Source: Listeria ilorinensis (lineage in GTDB: Bacteria > Bacillota > Bacilli > Lactobacillales > Listeriaceae). From it: 64,000 bases of DNA. A program made the translations under genes and the position numbers. A model generated the notes under the pieces. That model was not told where the DNA came from and searched no databases. It saw only the letters and a program-made list of their open reading frames with translations. How positions within the stretch are numbered: the stretch's first letter is position 1; every line of letters begins with the position of its first letter. The stretch lies in assembly GCF_913566895.1 (NCBI RefSeq), contig NZ_CAJYCN010000003.1, positions 1 through 64,000 of the forward strand, given 5' to 3'. Shown here in pieces: positions 8,086 to 16,493 of the stretch.

Positions 8086-8910
8086 TCACACATCCTTTTC
8101 ATCTGTGGACTGAACGAACACGGATTCAAAATAAAGCTCACCGATTCGTTGGGGTCCTTCATATAAATACCCTTTTCTGGCTTCGATAAGCGGCGTGTAA
8201 TCTAAACTATCCCGGTAAATACAGGTCAATTCTACTTGGAATTCAGCCTCAAAAACCGGCGCTTCTTCACTGAAAAGCTGGATACCATAAAGAGTCTCAT
8301 CATCAAATAATTTCAGATGTGGCCGGTAGCTGCCTGTTGTTAGATCTGGTAACGACTTTCTGCCACCTGTTTGTTCGGGATAGAGGATGCAGGTCGCCTG
8401 AATTGTTCCCGGATTGATGCTTTCTAAAAAAAGTTTTGCTGCCACTTGTTCTTGGCTTTTTTCTGTTTGGCTTTGAAGGGCTACCGGGATCAAGCGCCGC
8501 ATTTCCTGAAACGTATAGTAATAATAGCTGCCAAATTCAGCTTCACTAATTTCGTCTTCTTCAAAAAACTGCTCCTGGTCTTTCTCTGTGCTGTTTTCTG
8601 GCAGTAAACGGGATTCTGCAAGTAGTTTTTCCGGCGAGGACAAATAAGCGATATCCCACATGCGAATATGACAGTAAATGATTTCAGCCAATACTGAAAA
8701 CAGTTGGTAAATGTGTTCCCGTTCCGTCCAATTATCAAACCTTTGAACCAATGCTTGCACCGTCCACGGAGTTGCTGCCCAGAATGTTTCCTGATGCTCG
8801 ATCAATTCACCAATCCTTTTTAAGCTTTCAGCATCTGCCTGTTTCAGCAAGTCTGGAATCTCTTCTGCTGTTCCATAACTTGAAATGAGTCTATTCCAAG
8901 GGATCGTCAT
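8086..8910 (-). CDS. Hypothetical helical protein downstream of trmD
   Basis: A 274-aa protein I do not recognise. The first 100 residues are rich in Leu/Glu helices with Trp clusters ([17 protein letters not shown]) and the C-terminal half is beta-like; there is no signal peptide or membrane helix. A frame opening at 8937 is less likely: AAAGGAGGG lies 5 bp before ATG 8910. The start overlaps the trmD stop by 20 bp, so it is translationally coupled to a tRNA-modification gene, but a tRNA-related role would be guesswork. Confidence 0.65.
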   Translation of the reverse strand: MTIPWNRLISSYGTAEEIPDLLKQADAESLKRIGELIEHQETFWAATPWTVQALVQRFDNWTEREHIYQLFSVLAEIIYCHIRMWDIAYLSSPEKLLAESRLLPENSTEKDQEQFFEEDEISEAEFGSYYYYTFQEMRRLIPVALQSQTEKSQEQVAAKLFLESINPGTIQATCILYPEQTGGRKSLPDLTTGSYRPHLKLFDDETLYGIQLFSEEAPVFEAEFQVELTCIYRDSLDYTPLIEARKGYLYEGPQRIGELYFESVFVQSTDEKDV

Positions 8911-9643
8911 CGGTTCCCTCCTTTTGCCATCTGTCAATCAGCTCGTGGTCTTTTGCAGTCAGTGGGTAATCTTCCAAAAGATCGGGTCGTCTCAGAAAAG
9001 TTCGTTTGAGCGATTCCTGATGGCGCCATTCGGCAATCTTTGCGTGATTGCCGCTTAAAAGAATCTCCGGAACTCTCATACCACGAAACTCACTTGGGCG
9101 CGTATAGTGCGGATGTTCCAGAAGACCGGTGGAAAATGAGTCGGTGATAGCGGACTCTTGATTGCCTAGTGCTCCGGGTAAAAGCCGAATCACACTATCC
9201 ATCATGGCCATTGCGCCGATTTCACCGCCTGTCAAAATATAGTCGCCAATCGACACTTCGTCGGTCACAAGAGATGTGCGAATCCGCTCGTCATAGCCTT
9301 CATAATGACCGCATATGAAAATAAGCTGCTCCTCTTCGGCAAATTCTTCAGCCAATGCCTGATTAAAAGGGCGCCCCGCCGGATCCATCAGAATAACACG
9401 CGGTTGTTTTTCATCCTGCTTAACCGCCTCAACAGCATCAAAAAGTGGTTGTGCTTTTAGCAGCATCCCTGCTCCACCGCCGTAAGGATAATCGTCCACC
9501 ACCTGATGTTTACCTTCTGCATAGGCCCGAAAATCCGTTATCTGAACATGGACAAGGTCTTTTTCAATGGCTTTTTTGATGATGGAAGAACCAACCACCC
9601 CACTGAACATGTCAGGGAACAGGGTCAAAATGTCAATTTGCAT
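8891..9643 (-). CDS. trmD: tRNA (guanine-N1)-methyltransferase
   Basis: A 250-aa SPOUT-class enzyme that methylates G37 next to the anticodon using S-adenosylmethionine, preventing +1 frameshifts. It begins [13 protein letters not shown], and contains [23 protein letters not shown] and [11 protein letters not shown], which form the trefoil knot and cofactor site, and ends with [13 protein letters not shown]. The ATG follows the rimM stop directly, so translation is probably coupled. Confidence 0.97.
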   Translation of the reverse strand: MQIDILTLFPDMFSGVVGSSIIKKAIEKDLVHVQITDFRAYAEGKHQVVDDYPYGGGAGMLLKAQPLFDAVEAVKQDEKQPRVILMDPAGRPFNQALAEEFAEEEQLIFICGHYEGYDERIRTSLVTDEVSIGDYILTGGEIGAMAMMDSVIRLLPGALGNQESAITDSFSTGLLEHPHYTRPSEFRGMRVPEILLSGNHAKIAEWRHQESLKRTFLRRPDLLEDYPLTAKDHELIDRWQKEGTDDDPLE

Positions 9644-10161
9644 CAGTCTAGTAACCCCTCCACCTGTTCGATCACAACACGACTTTCTGCTGGATCCACT
9701 TCTTTTACAACATCTTCTATGTATGGCAGATAGATTTCTTTTCCTTTTTCAGGTTTGACGACCCAGACATCATTAGCTCCCGGCGAGAGAATTTCAGTGA
9801 TTTTACCGATATATGAACCATCTGTTGTGTAAACCTCACAGCCAATGATCTCATGATAATAAAAAGCATTTTCTTCCAGCTCGCGCAATTCGGATTCTTT
9901 TACTTTGAGCAGACCTTCTTTCATATTTTCGACCTGATTGATATTTGTAAAACCTTCAAACGTTAGCAAGTCAAAATTTTTATGCTTGCGGTGGCTTTTG
10001 ATGGTTAGTTCTTCAGGCATATCTGTATTTTTACGGAACAGATAGAGCTTTTTACCTTTCTGGTAGCGTTCTTCTGCAAAATCCGTCCGGGAAATTACGC
10101 GAACTTCTCCCATTAAGCCATGTGTATTGACAATTTTTCCAACATTAAACATTTTTTCCAT
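9643..10161 (-). CDS. rimM: 16S rRNA processing protein RimM
   Basis: A 172-aa 30S maturation factor acting on the 16S 3' domain with S19. The N-terminal RimM beta-barrel contains [14 protein letters not shown]; the PRC-barrel half contains [12 protein letters not shown] and [10 protein letters not shown], ending LLPYIEDVV-like. Shine-Dalgarno AGAGGTGA is 8 bp before the ATG. It lies between ylqD and trmD, the arrangement conserved in Bacilli. Confidence 0.95.
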   Translation of the reverse strand: MEKMFNVGKIVNTHGLMGEVRVISRTDFAEERYQKGKKLYLFRKNTDMPEELTIKSHRKHKNFDLLTFEGFTNINQVENMKEGLLKVKESELRELEENAFYYHEIIGCEVYTTDGSYIGKITEILSPGANDVWVVKPEKGKEIYLPYIEDVVKEVDPAESRVVIEQVEGLLD

Positions 10162-10174
10162 ACATCAGTCACCT

Positions 10175-10561
10175 CTAGCGTATCTCGATTATTGTGCCGT
10201 CTTTTACAACGATTGTTTTTTGAAAAAGGGATTCATCCCAAGCATCACCAATATTTATTTCGATGAGTGTCTCGATGTCCCGCTCTTTAATCTCACTGCC
10301 AAGCGGAAGTGTTTCAAGCTGTTCAATTTGAAAGTCAACGAGTTTGATCTTTTCGTGGCGTAAGTTGATTTCGCGATCAAAATACGCACCCACTTGTTCA
10401 GAATGAAATTTATTTTTTCGTTCAACTTTCTTTTTTTCAAAGTGGAGCTGATCGCTCTCTTGTTCCAGAAGTCGCTTCTGTTTGGCATAGTAAGCCAGTA
10501 ATTCTTCCTTACTACGCTCCGTTAACACTTGTTTGACAGTTGCTTTTTGAATGATCTTCAT
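10175..10561 (-). CDS. ylqD: YlqD family protein
   Basis: A 128-aa protein of the YlqD family, whose function is unknown but which sits next to rimM in many Bacilli. Residues about 15-85 are a charged coiled-coil-like helix (RSKEELLAYYAKQKRLLEQE) and the C terminus is a short beta domain ending VVKDGTIIEIR. It begins the ylqD-rimM-trmD unit; here khpA and rpsP, adjacent in B. subtilis, are separated from it by two other genes. Confidence 0.85.
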   Translation of the reverse strand: MKIIQKATVKQVLTERSKEELLAYYAKQKRLLEQESDQLHFEKKKVERKNKFHSEQVGAYFDREINLRHEKIKLVDFQIEQLETLPLGSEIKERDIETLIEINIGDAWDESLFQKTIVVKDGTIIEIR

Positions 10562-10605
10562 GCTTTCACCCGTCTCCTTTGAAACACTTTTTTCGCATTA
10601 CTTTT

Positions 10606-10634
10606 ATTGTAGCAGTAATTGCAAAGCTTTCCAA
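10606..10634 (-). promoter_or_regulatory. ylqD-rimM-trmD promoter candidate
   Basis: Minus-strand -35 TTGGAA (10629-10634) and -10 TACAAT (10606-10611), 17-bp spacing, 45 bp before the ylqD start. Confidence 0.55.
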
Positions 10635-10647
10635 AGGTTATTTGCGA

Positions 10648-11208
10648 CTAACGGTCAAAAATCCATGCATAACTGATCGAAAGCACCTCACGACAATAGC
10701 CTTTTAACGAATAGGACTTGGCGGGCACGCCCGTAGCCTGGATACCTTCTTGTTCAGCAAGGAAAAGAGCACGATAAAGATGATAATTGCTTGTCACGAT
10801 TACTGTATTCCCTAGTGTATATTTTTCTTTTGAAAAACGCAGATTTTCTTCTGTCCGGGTCGACTGAGCCTCGGTTTTGATTTTGTTTTCCGGGACACCT
10901 TTTTTCACCAAATAGTGTTTCATTACATCTGCTTCTGCTGCATATTCATTTTCTCCTTGACCCCCACTTGTGATAATGATTGTATCCGGGTGCTCCTTGT
11001 GATAACGATAAGCTGCATCCAATCGGGCTTTCAGGGTTTTGCTTGGTTTTGGTGCATTTTTTTCAACTTTTGCTCCAAGAACAAGAATCGTATCGGGCTC
11101 TGTTGTAGCCTGCTGCTTGGCTCCATAAATCATAAACCCTGCAACAATCAAAATATATATGCAAAAGATCGCCACCAGTAAAACACTGACTATCAACACT
11201 TTTTTCAT
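10648..11208 (-). CDS. DUF218 (YdcF/SanA-like) membrane-anchored protein
   Basis: A 186-aa protein with one N-terminal membrane helix (about residues 4-28) and an extracytoplasmic DUF218 domain: DTILVLGAKV, then IIITSGGQGENEYAAEADVM, and TVIVTSNYHLYRA. E. coli relatives SanA and ElyC act in envelope integrity; the biochemical activity is not settled. Start is ATG with AGGAGGG upstream. A TATAAT at 11245-11250 suggests it has its own promoter. It interrupts the rpsP-khpA-ylqD-rimM order seen in Bacillus. Confidence 0.8.
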   Translation of the reverse strand: MKKVLIVSVLLVAIFCIYILIVAGFMIYGAKQQATTEPDTILVLGAKVEKNAPKPSKTLKARLDAAYRYHKEHPDTIIITSGGQGENEYAAEADVMKHYLVKKGVPENKIKTEAQSTRTEENLRFSKEKYTLGNTVIVTSNYHLYRALFLAEQEGIQATGVPAKSYSLKGYCREVLSISYAWIFDR

Positions 11209-11244
11209 CTCTTTTCTTTCCCTCCTGAATCAGTCTTTCCTTTT

Positions 11245-11275
11245 ATTATAGAGGGATTATTTTAAATTTTTTCAA
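11245..11275 (-). promoter_or_regulatory. Candidate promoter of DUF218 gene
   Basis: -10 TATAAT (11245-11250) with TTGAAA (11270-11275) 19 bp upstream; the spacing is long, so strength is uncertain. Confidence 0.4.
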
Positions 11276-11301
11276 GGAGATATTTAAGAAAAGCTTTATT
11301 T

Positions 11302-11331
11302 TAAAAGGCAGTGTGTCTGAAACACGCTGCC
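11302..11331 (-). terminator. Terminator of class I amidotransferase gene
   Basis: A 10-bp stem (one G-T pair), arms 11307-11316 and 11322-11331, loop 5 nt, followed on the minus strand by TTTT, just past the stop at 11338. Confidence 0.75.
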
Positions 11332-11337
11332 GAATCA

Positions 11338-12066
11338 TTATTTATGTTTCTTTGCTTCTTCTACTAGCAGATTAAACAACGCTTCACTTTCTGGATCTTG
11401 ACCGTACATGAGCTCAGGATGCCACTGCACACCTAGAATCCACGGCGCCATATTTGGTGTTTCAACGGCTTCGATCATACCGTCTTGACTTCTGGCTGTT
11501 ACTTGAAGGGGTTCTGCAAGCTCACGTAAAAATTGATGATGTAAGCTGTTCACTAATTTTTTCGCACCAGAAATGCGCGCAAGTTGACTATTCGGCTGAA
11601 TATCAATGGTATGTGAACCAAGCTGCTCATCCACGCGCTGTAAATGCTGAACAAGCGGCGTCTCTACTTCCGATATATCCTGATAGAGCGTCCCACCTAG
11701 CGCCACATTAAGAATCTGCATCCCCCGGCAGATGGCAAAAATCGGTTTATCTTGTAGCATAGCGGCACGAATCAGGCTCACTTCAAATTCATCACGAGGA
11801 GGCGAATACACACCGATCTCTGGACTAGGTTCCTGACTGTAAAAATGAGGTGAAATATCTTGACCACCAGTCAAAAGAAGTCCATCAACAAGGCTGATTG
11901 CCTGTTCAGCGCTTGCTGGGTCATCAATCGGGATAACAAGCGGAAGACCGCCTACTTTTTGAATCGCATCTACATAACGTTGTTGTGTATATGTGACACG
12001 ATGTCCATAAAATGTATCGACTCCCTTCACAAGTCGATTTCCTGAAATTCCAATCACTGGCTTCAT
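11338..12066 (-). CDS. Class I glutamine amidotransferase-like hydrolase (peptidase C26, PuuD-like)
   Basis: A 242-aa enzyme with a complete Cys-His-Glu triad: C113 in AICRGMQ and the His/Glu in VQWHPE near the C terminus, plus LLLTGGQDISP early. It belongs to the peptidase C26 group that cleaves gamma-glutamyl bonds; PuuD members hydrolyse gamma-glutamyl-GABA, but no polyamine genes are nearby, so the substrate is open. GGAGGAG precedes the ATG. It is a single gene with its own terminator. Confidence 0.8.
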   Translation of the reverse strand: MKPVIGISGNRLVKGVDTFYGHRVTYTQQRYVDAIQKVGGLPLVIPIDDPASAEQAISLVDGLLLTGGQDISPHFYSQEPSPEIGVYSPPRDEFEVSLIRAAMLQDKPIFAICRGMQILNVALGGTLYQDISEVETPLVQHLQRVDEQLGSHTIDIQPNSQLARISGAKKLVNSLHHQFLRELAEPLQVTARSQDGMIEAVETPNMAPWILGVQWHPELMYGQDPESEALFNLLVEEAKKHK

Positions 12067-12137
12067 TTACAACTCCTCCATTCTTCTTTATTCTACAATA
12101 GAACGCGTCAGAATGCTGTTTACCTGTTTGAGCCAAA

Positions 12138-12163
12138 CAAAAAACCCGCCTTTTAGACGAGTC
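12138..12163 (-). terminator. rpsP-khpA terminator
   Basis: A short stem CTCGTC/GGCGGG with G-T pairs (12145-12161), followed on the minus strand by a T run, just beyond the khpA stop. Confidence 0.55.
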
Positions 12164-12170
12164 TTCAGTC

Positions 12171-12401
12171 TTATTCTATGATTTCAAGCCGAACTTTCTT
12201 GTCGCTTTTGGTTGTGCTGGCATAAACAAGTGTACGAATGGCTTTCGCAATCCGACCTTGCTTACCGATCACACGCCCCATATCGGCCTTATTGACGAAT
12301 AATTTGTAGAAATAAGTGGAATCTGTTTCGTCAAGTTTGATCGTCACATCTTCCGGGTGGTCAACAAGTGGTTTCACGATGGCGAGAATCAAATCCTCCA
12401 T
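12171..12401 (-). CDS. khpA: KH-domain RNA-binding protein KhpA
   Basis: A 76-aa single KH-domain protein (B. subtilis YlqC). The RNA-binding GxxG loop is visible in GRVIGKQGRIAKAIRT. In other Firmicutes KhpA pairs with KhpB/Jag to bind small RNAs and mRNAs and affects cell elongation and division. It follows rpsP by 14 bp in the same transcript, the usual arrangement. Confidence 0.92.
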   Translation of the reverse strand: MEDLILAIVKPLVDHPEDVTIKLDETDSTYFYKLFVNKADMGRVIGKQGRIAKAIRTLVYASTTKSDKKVRLEIIE

Positions 12402-12415
12402 ACGCGGAAGCCTCC

Positions 12416-12688
12416 TTATTTGCCTAATTTTTGGTTATGGAATTTTTCCATGATGCCTTCGTTAGCAAGAAGATTGCGAACTGTATCAGAAGGTTTTGCA
12501 CCGTTGTGCATCCATTTGAGTACAGCTTCTTCATTGATTTTAACTTCAGCTGGATTAAGTAGTGGGTTGTACGTACCTACAGTTTCGATCGAACGGCCAT
12601 CACGCGGGAAGCGAGAATCAGCAACAACGATACGATAGAAAGGTTTTTTATTAGAACCCATACGTTTTAAACGAATTTTAACTGCCAT
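12416..12688 (-). CDS. rpsP: 30S ribosomal protein S16
   Basis: A 90-aa protein starting [20 protein letters not shown], the family hallmark; S16 is needed for 30S assembly. The frame opens 11 codons earlier at 12721, but GGAGGTG about 10 bp before ATG 12688 and the conserved N terminus identify the real start. It is first in the rpsP-khpA transcript. Confidence 0.98.
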   Translation of the reverse strand: MAVKIRLKRMGSNKKPFYRIVVADSRFPRDGRSIETVGTYNPLLNPAEVKINEEAVLKWMHNGAKPSDTVRNLLANEGIMEKFHNQKLGK

Positions 12689-12727
12689 TTTATTATTACA
12701 CCTCCATAAAGTCTTACACAAGTATAT

Positions 12728-12756
12728 ATATTACCAGTAAAGGATTTGTTTGTAAA
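12728..12756 (-). promoter_or_regulatory. rpsP promoter
   Basis: -35 TTTACA (12751-12756) and -10 TAATAT (12728-12733), 17-bp spacing, about 40 bp before the rpsP ATG. Confidence 0.7.
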
Positions 12757-12862
12757 GTGTTTTTTCTTTACAGAGAAATTTTTTATGTCTGATCATTCTT
12801 TTACTTCCCACTACTAAGTCGAGTGTATCGGGGTTTTTTAACAAAGTGATGCCAATGTATGT

Positions 12863-13429
12863 TCATGGATTTTCTTGATTGAAAGATGCAGAAATATCTC
12901 TAATATCGTAGAGCCATGAATAGGTATCAAAAGTTGTGACGAGTGTTTCTCCACCTAAATGAAGTGGCTGGACTATTTTGCCTGTTTGGATAAGATAGCG
13001 ATTCAAATTTTCAAGATGCAGACAGATTTCTTTCTGACCGTATTGTAAGATCTTTTGATGGTTTAATTCTTGTCCAAGAAGTGCAGTTTGCTCCTTTCGG
13101 TCAAACAGGATGCCTCGCTGGTAATGCTCCTCTTTTGTATGAAGTATTTGTTGATTCCAGTTTATAAGAGAAAGTTCCTGGTAATCACAAGCAATATCAA
13201 ATTTTGAAACAAGTGCTCCCTGTTCAAATGCATAAAAAGCCGTCTTTTTCATTTCATTGATCAAACTGCTTAAAGATAAAAAGTGAAAGTTGCTAACTTT
13301 TACTTGTGTGTTTTGATATCTCATTGATAAAAAACCAAGCCATTTCGTTTTGTATCTTGCATTCTCTTTGTTTATCAATGCATCGACAATTTGTCTTTCC
13401 ATTCTATTCAATGCTCCCCGAACATCCAT
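12863..13429 (-). CDS. Hypothetical protein between rpsP and ffh
   Basis: A 188-aa soluble protein I do not recognise; no signal peptide or membrane helix is seen. It has an N-terminal helical segment (ALNRMERQIVDALINKEN), aromatic-rich middle and a late HLENLNRYL segment. The ribosome site AAGGGGAG precedes ATG 13429; a second ATG ten codons in is possible. It is flanked by the rpsP promoter on one side and the ffh terminator on the other, so it is probably a single gene. Base composition is somewhat more AT-rich than its neighbours, so recent arrival is possible. Confidence 0.6.
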   Translation of the reverse strand: MDVRGALNRMERQIVDALINKENARYKTKWLGFLSMRYQNTQVKVSNFHFLSLSSLINEMKKTAFYAFEQGALVSKFDIACDYQELSLINWNQQILHTKEEHYQRGILFDRKEQTALLGQELNHQKILQYGQKEICLHLENLNRYLIQTGKIVQPLHLGGETLVTTFDTYSWLYDIRDISASFNQENP

Positions 13430-13614
13430 CCCGTTCTCCCCTTTATAATATCCTGGTCCTTAATTACAAAAGCATGGTGCTATTCTTATCTCACCCGTCT
13501 ATTCAACAAATTTTATTAGTCAGGTTATAAATGTCTTTTAACTAAGTGCTAAGTCGAATCGTATACTTCATTCAACTATTCAATAAATATTCATTTATAG
13601 TATATACTTGAAGT

Positions 13615-13695
13615 TAAAAAAAAGCCGCTCATATTGAACCGTTCTTCCATTTATTTAGGGAAGTGATCCAATAGGAGCAAGCTTTTTAATTGATC
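13615..13695 (-). terminator. ffh terminator (long imperfect hairpin)
   Basis: Just after the ffh stop the minus strand can fold into a long interrupted stem (AAGC, GCTC and ATTGGA segments pairing with TTCAAT, GAGC and GCTT) ending in a run of eight T at about 13617-13624. The rest of the 270-bp gap 13430-13699 shows no gene. Confidence 0.5.
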
Positions 13696-13699
13696 ATAT

Positions 13700-15049
13700 T
13701 TAAAAAGGCATTTTAAAATTGCCAAACGGATTGCGACCTTTTTTCTTCTTGCCGCCAGTCATCTGCTTCATCATTTTCTTCATTTCGTTGAATTGTTTCA
13801 ACAGACGGTTGACTTCTTGTATCGGACGACCGCTTCCTCGTGCGATCCGTTTTCGTCGGCCAGCATTAATGATATCGGGATTATCTTTCTCGGCCTTGGT
13901 CATGGATTTGATGATTGCCTCAATGTGTCCTAACTGCTTATCATCTACTTGCAGATTGTCAAGACCTTTCATTTTTCCAGCACCTGGTAGCATTTTGAGC
14001 AGCTCATCAAGCGGGCCCATTTGTTTAACTTGTTGCAGCTGTTCTAGAAAGTCATCTAAGGTCATGGAATTTTCTTTGATTTTCTTTTCCATTTCGAGCA
14101 TTTTTTCTTGATCCACGTCGACTTGGGCTTTTTCGATCAGAGACAATACATCGCCCATTCCTAAAATCCGTGAAGCCATCCGGTCAGGGTGGAACGCTTC
14201 AAGGGCTTCCATTTTTTCGCCCATCCCGACAAATTTGATTGGCTTGCCGGTAACGGAACGAATCGATAAGGCCGCCCCACCACGTGTATCTCCGTCTAAC
14301 TTAGTCAAGACAACACCTGTGATCCCGAGTTGTTCATTGAAGCTTTCCGCTACATTGACGGCATCTTGTCCCGTCATCGAATCGACAACGAGAAATATCT
14401 CAGAGGGATTCGATACAGCTTTGACTTCTTTTAGTTCTTCCATCAGTGCCTCATCAATGTGGAGACGTCCGGCGGTATCAATGATCACATAGTCGAGATG
14501 CTCTTCTTTTGCTTTTTCGATCGCTTGTTTGGCAATCTCCACTGGACTCACCTGGTCGCCAAGTGAGAAGACCGGCATACTGAGCTGTTTGCCAAGTGTT
14601 TCAAGTTGCTTGATTGCCGCTGGACGGTAAATGTCAGCTGCCACTAAAAGCGGTTTTCGATTGTGCTTTTTACGAAGCAGGTTCGCCAGTTTCCCAGTCG
14701 TGGTGGTTTTCCCGGCCCCTTGCAGACCGACCATCATGATGACGGTTGGAGGACGATCGGCCACAGCGATTTTACTTTCTTCGCCACCCATTAGGTTCGT
14801 CAGCTCTTCCTGTACGATCTTAATGACCTGTTGACCTGGTGTTAGACTCTTCATCACGTCTGCCCCAACGGCCCGTTCACTGACCGTTTTGATGAATGTC
14901 TTGACTACTTTAAAATTAACGTCGGCTTCTAGTAACGCCAGACGGACTTCACGCATCATTTCTTTTACATCAGCTTCAGTGACTTTCCCTTTACCACGAA
15001 TTTTATTCATGGTTTCCTGAAGCCTGCTCGATAATCCTTCAAAAGCCAT
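13700..15049 (-). CDS. ffh: Signal recognition particle GTPase Ffh
   Basis: A 449-aa SRP54 protein: N domain about 1-90, GTPase G domain with GLQGAGKTTTTGKLA near 104, DTAGRLHID and TKLDGDTRGG, and a Met-rich C-terminal M domain (MKKMMKQMTGGKKKKGRNPFG) that holds scRNA and signal peptides. It targets nascent membrane proteins to FtsY. It forms an operon with ylxM, 11 bp upstream. Confidence 0.98.
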   Translation of the reverse strand: MAFEGLSSRLQETMNKIRGKGKVTEADVKEMMREVRLALLEADVNFKVVKTFIKTVSERAVGADVMKSLTPGQQVIKIVQEELTNLMGGEESKIAVADRPPTVIMMVGLQGAGKTTTTGKLANLLRKKHNRKPLLVAADIYRPAAIKQLETLGKQLSMPVFSLGDQVSPVEIAKQAIEKAKEEHLDYVIIDTAGRLHIDEALMEELKEVKAVSNPSEIFLVVDSMTGQDAVNVAESFNEQLGITGVVLTKLDGDTRGGAALSIRSVTGKPIKFVGMGEKMEALEAFHPDRMASRILGMGDVLSLIEKAQVDVDQEKMLEMEKKIKENSMTLDDFLEQLQQVKQMGPLDELLKMLPGAGKMKGLDNLQVDDKQLGHIEAIIKSMTKAEKDNPDIINAGRRKRIARGSGRPIQEVNRLLKQFNEMKKMMKQMTGGKKKKGRNPFGNFKMPF

Positions 15050-15060
15050 TTTTTTACCTC

Positions 15061-15393
15061 CTAGTCGGTTTTCCGAAGCGCTCCGAGAAGCGTTTCAATT
15101 TTTTCAGAATAGGCGTCTTCCTCTTGAAGCAAGACAGTAAGTTCATCAAATAATTTTTCCCGCTCCAAATACATGGTAAGCATGCCCAGTTTCTCTTCAT
15201 ATTTTTCTAAGCTTTCCTCTGTTCGTTTGATATTATCATAGACGGCTTGCCTGCTGACTTCAAATTCTTCGGCAATCTCGCCGAGAGAGAAATCATCTAA
15301 ATAATAAAGTGCGATATACGCCTTTTGCTTTTCGGTCAAGAGGCCTTGATAAAAGTCAAACAACAGGTTCATTCGCGTCGTTTTTTCAAACAA
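15061..15393 (-). CDS. ylxM: YlxM, putative SRP-associated helix-turn-helix protein
   Basis: A 110-aa protein with a sigma-70 region 4-like helix-turn-helix ([23 protein letters not shown]...[14 protein letters not shown], about 20-60). It is always next to ffh in Firmicutes; streptococcal YlxM modulates Ffh/FtsY GTPase activity. Two starts compete: GTG 15402, which sits inside the Shine-Dalgarno, and TTG 15393, spaced properly behind AGAGAGGTGA and giving the family's usual length. I chose TTG. Confidence 0.85.
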   Translation of the reverse strand: MFEKTTRMNLLFDFYQGLLTEKQKAYIALYYLDDFSLGEIAEEFEVSRQAVYDNIKRTEESLEKYEEKLGMLTMYLEREKLFDELTVLLQEEDAYSEKIETLLGALRKTD

Positions 15394-15414
15394 ACGAATC
15401 ACCTCTCTTTACTT

Positions 15415-15443
15415 AGATTACGTGTAAATCCGTTCAATGTCAA
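15415..15443 (-). promoter_or_regulatory. ylxM-ffh promoter
   Basis: A near-consensus promoter: -35 TTGACA (15438-15443), -10 TAATCT (15415-15420), 17-bp spacing, directly behind the ftsY terminator. It makes ylxM-ffh separate from rnc-smc-ftsY. Confidence 0.8.
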
Positions 15444-15445
15444 AC

Positions 15446-15478
15446 AAAGAAAAAGACAGCCTACAAATGGCAGGCTGT
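15446..15478 (-). terminator. rnc-smc-ftsY operon terminator
   Basis: Stem ACAGCCT (15456-15462) with AGGCTGT (15472-15478), 9-nt loop, then CTTTTTCTTT on the minus strand, just after the ftsY stop. Confidence 0.8.
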
Positions 15479-15484
15479 ACCTTG

Positions 15485-16480
15485 TCAGGCTTCTTCTTTT
15501 TCCGCATCGATCAAATCTGCAAAAAGTCCATATACATATTCCGTAGCATCAAAAGGCTGCAAATCATCAATCTTTTCACCAAGACCAATAAATTTCACTG
15601 GGATATGGAGTTCATTACGGATGGCAATCACAATGCCGCCTTTTGCTGTTCCGTCCAGTTTGGTTAAAACAATCCCCGTCACATCTGTTGCTTCTTTGAA
15701 TTGTTTGGCTTGGACAAAGGCATTTTGTCCAGTAGTGGCATCTAGAACAAGCAATACTTCATGGGGGGCATCTGGCACTTCTCTTGTGATGACGCGTTTC
15801 ACTTTTTCAAGTTCATTCATCAGGTTGACTTTGTTTTGCAGACGTCCTGCAGTATCACAAAGCAAAATATCTGCTTGCTTTGCTTTGGCCGATTGAATGG
15901 CGTCAAACATCACAGCCGCAGGATCGCCGCCCTCTGCATGCTTGATCACATCCACTTCATTTCGTTCGCCCCATACCTCCAATTGATCAATCGCACCTGC
16001 ACGAAAAGTATCGCCGGCAGCTAGCATGACTTTTTTCCCTTGTGATTTATACAGATGCGCCAGTTTACCGATCGTTGTGGTTTTTCCGACACCGTTCACA
16101 CCCACAAACAAGATAACAGTCAAGCCGTTTTCCTGAATATTCATCGTAGGTTCACTGTCTGCTTCGCCTTGATAAATCTCTACCAGTTTTTCGACAATGA
16201 CTTTTTCTACTTCCTTAGGCTCGCTGATATTGCGCAGTTTAACCTCTTGTTTTAATTGATCGATCAGCTCCATAACGGTTTCAAAGCCGACATCTGCTCC
16301 AATCAAAACTTCTTCCAATTCCTCAAAAAAGTCTTCATCCACTTTGCGATAGCGCGCCATCATTTCGTTCATTTTTCCGGAGAAATTATTGCGCGTTTTG
16401 GACAAACCATCTTTAAATTTTTCTGTTACGGAATCTGTTTGGTGCGTTAATTTTTCTTTTATTTTTTTAAAAAAGGTCAT
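15485..16480 (-). CDS. ftsY: SRP receptor FtsY
   Basis: A 331-aa SRP receptor GTPase that docks Ffh-ribosome complexes at the membrane and hands them to SecYEG. After a basic, amphipathic N terminus (MTFFKKIKEKL) come the N domain and G domain with GVNGVGKTTTIGKLA, DTAGRLQNK and TKLDGTAKGG, ending GEKIDDLQPF. The frame is open upstream inside smc, but AAAGGAG 8 bp before ATG 16480 and the family length fix the start. It lies 13 bp after the smc stop. Confidence 0.97.
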   Translation of the reverse strand: MTFFKKIKEKLTHQTDSVTEKFKDGLSKTRNNFSGKMNEMMARYRKVDEDFFEELEEVLIGADVGFETVMELIDQLKQEVKLRNISEPKEVEKVIVEKLVEIYQGEADSEPTMNIQENGLTVILFVGVNGVGKTTTIGKLAHLYKSQGKKVMLAAGDTFRAGAIDQLEVWGERNEVDVIKHAEGGDPAAVMFDAIQSAKAKQADILLCDTAGRLQNKVNLMNELEKVKRVITREVPDAPHEVLLVLDATTGQNAFVQAKQFKEATDVTGIVLTKLDGTAKGGIVIAIRNELHIPVKFIGLGEKIDDLQPFDATEYVYGLFADLIDAEKEEA

Positions 16481-16493
16481 GATCATTTCTCCT

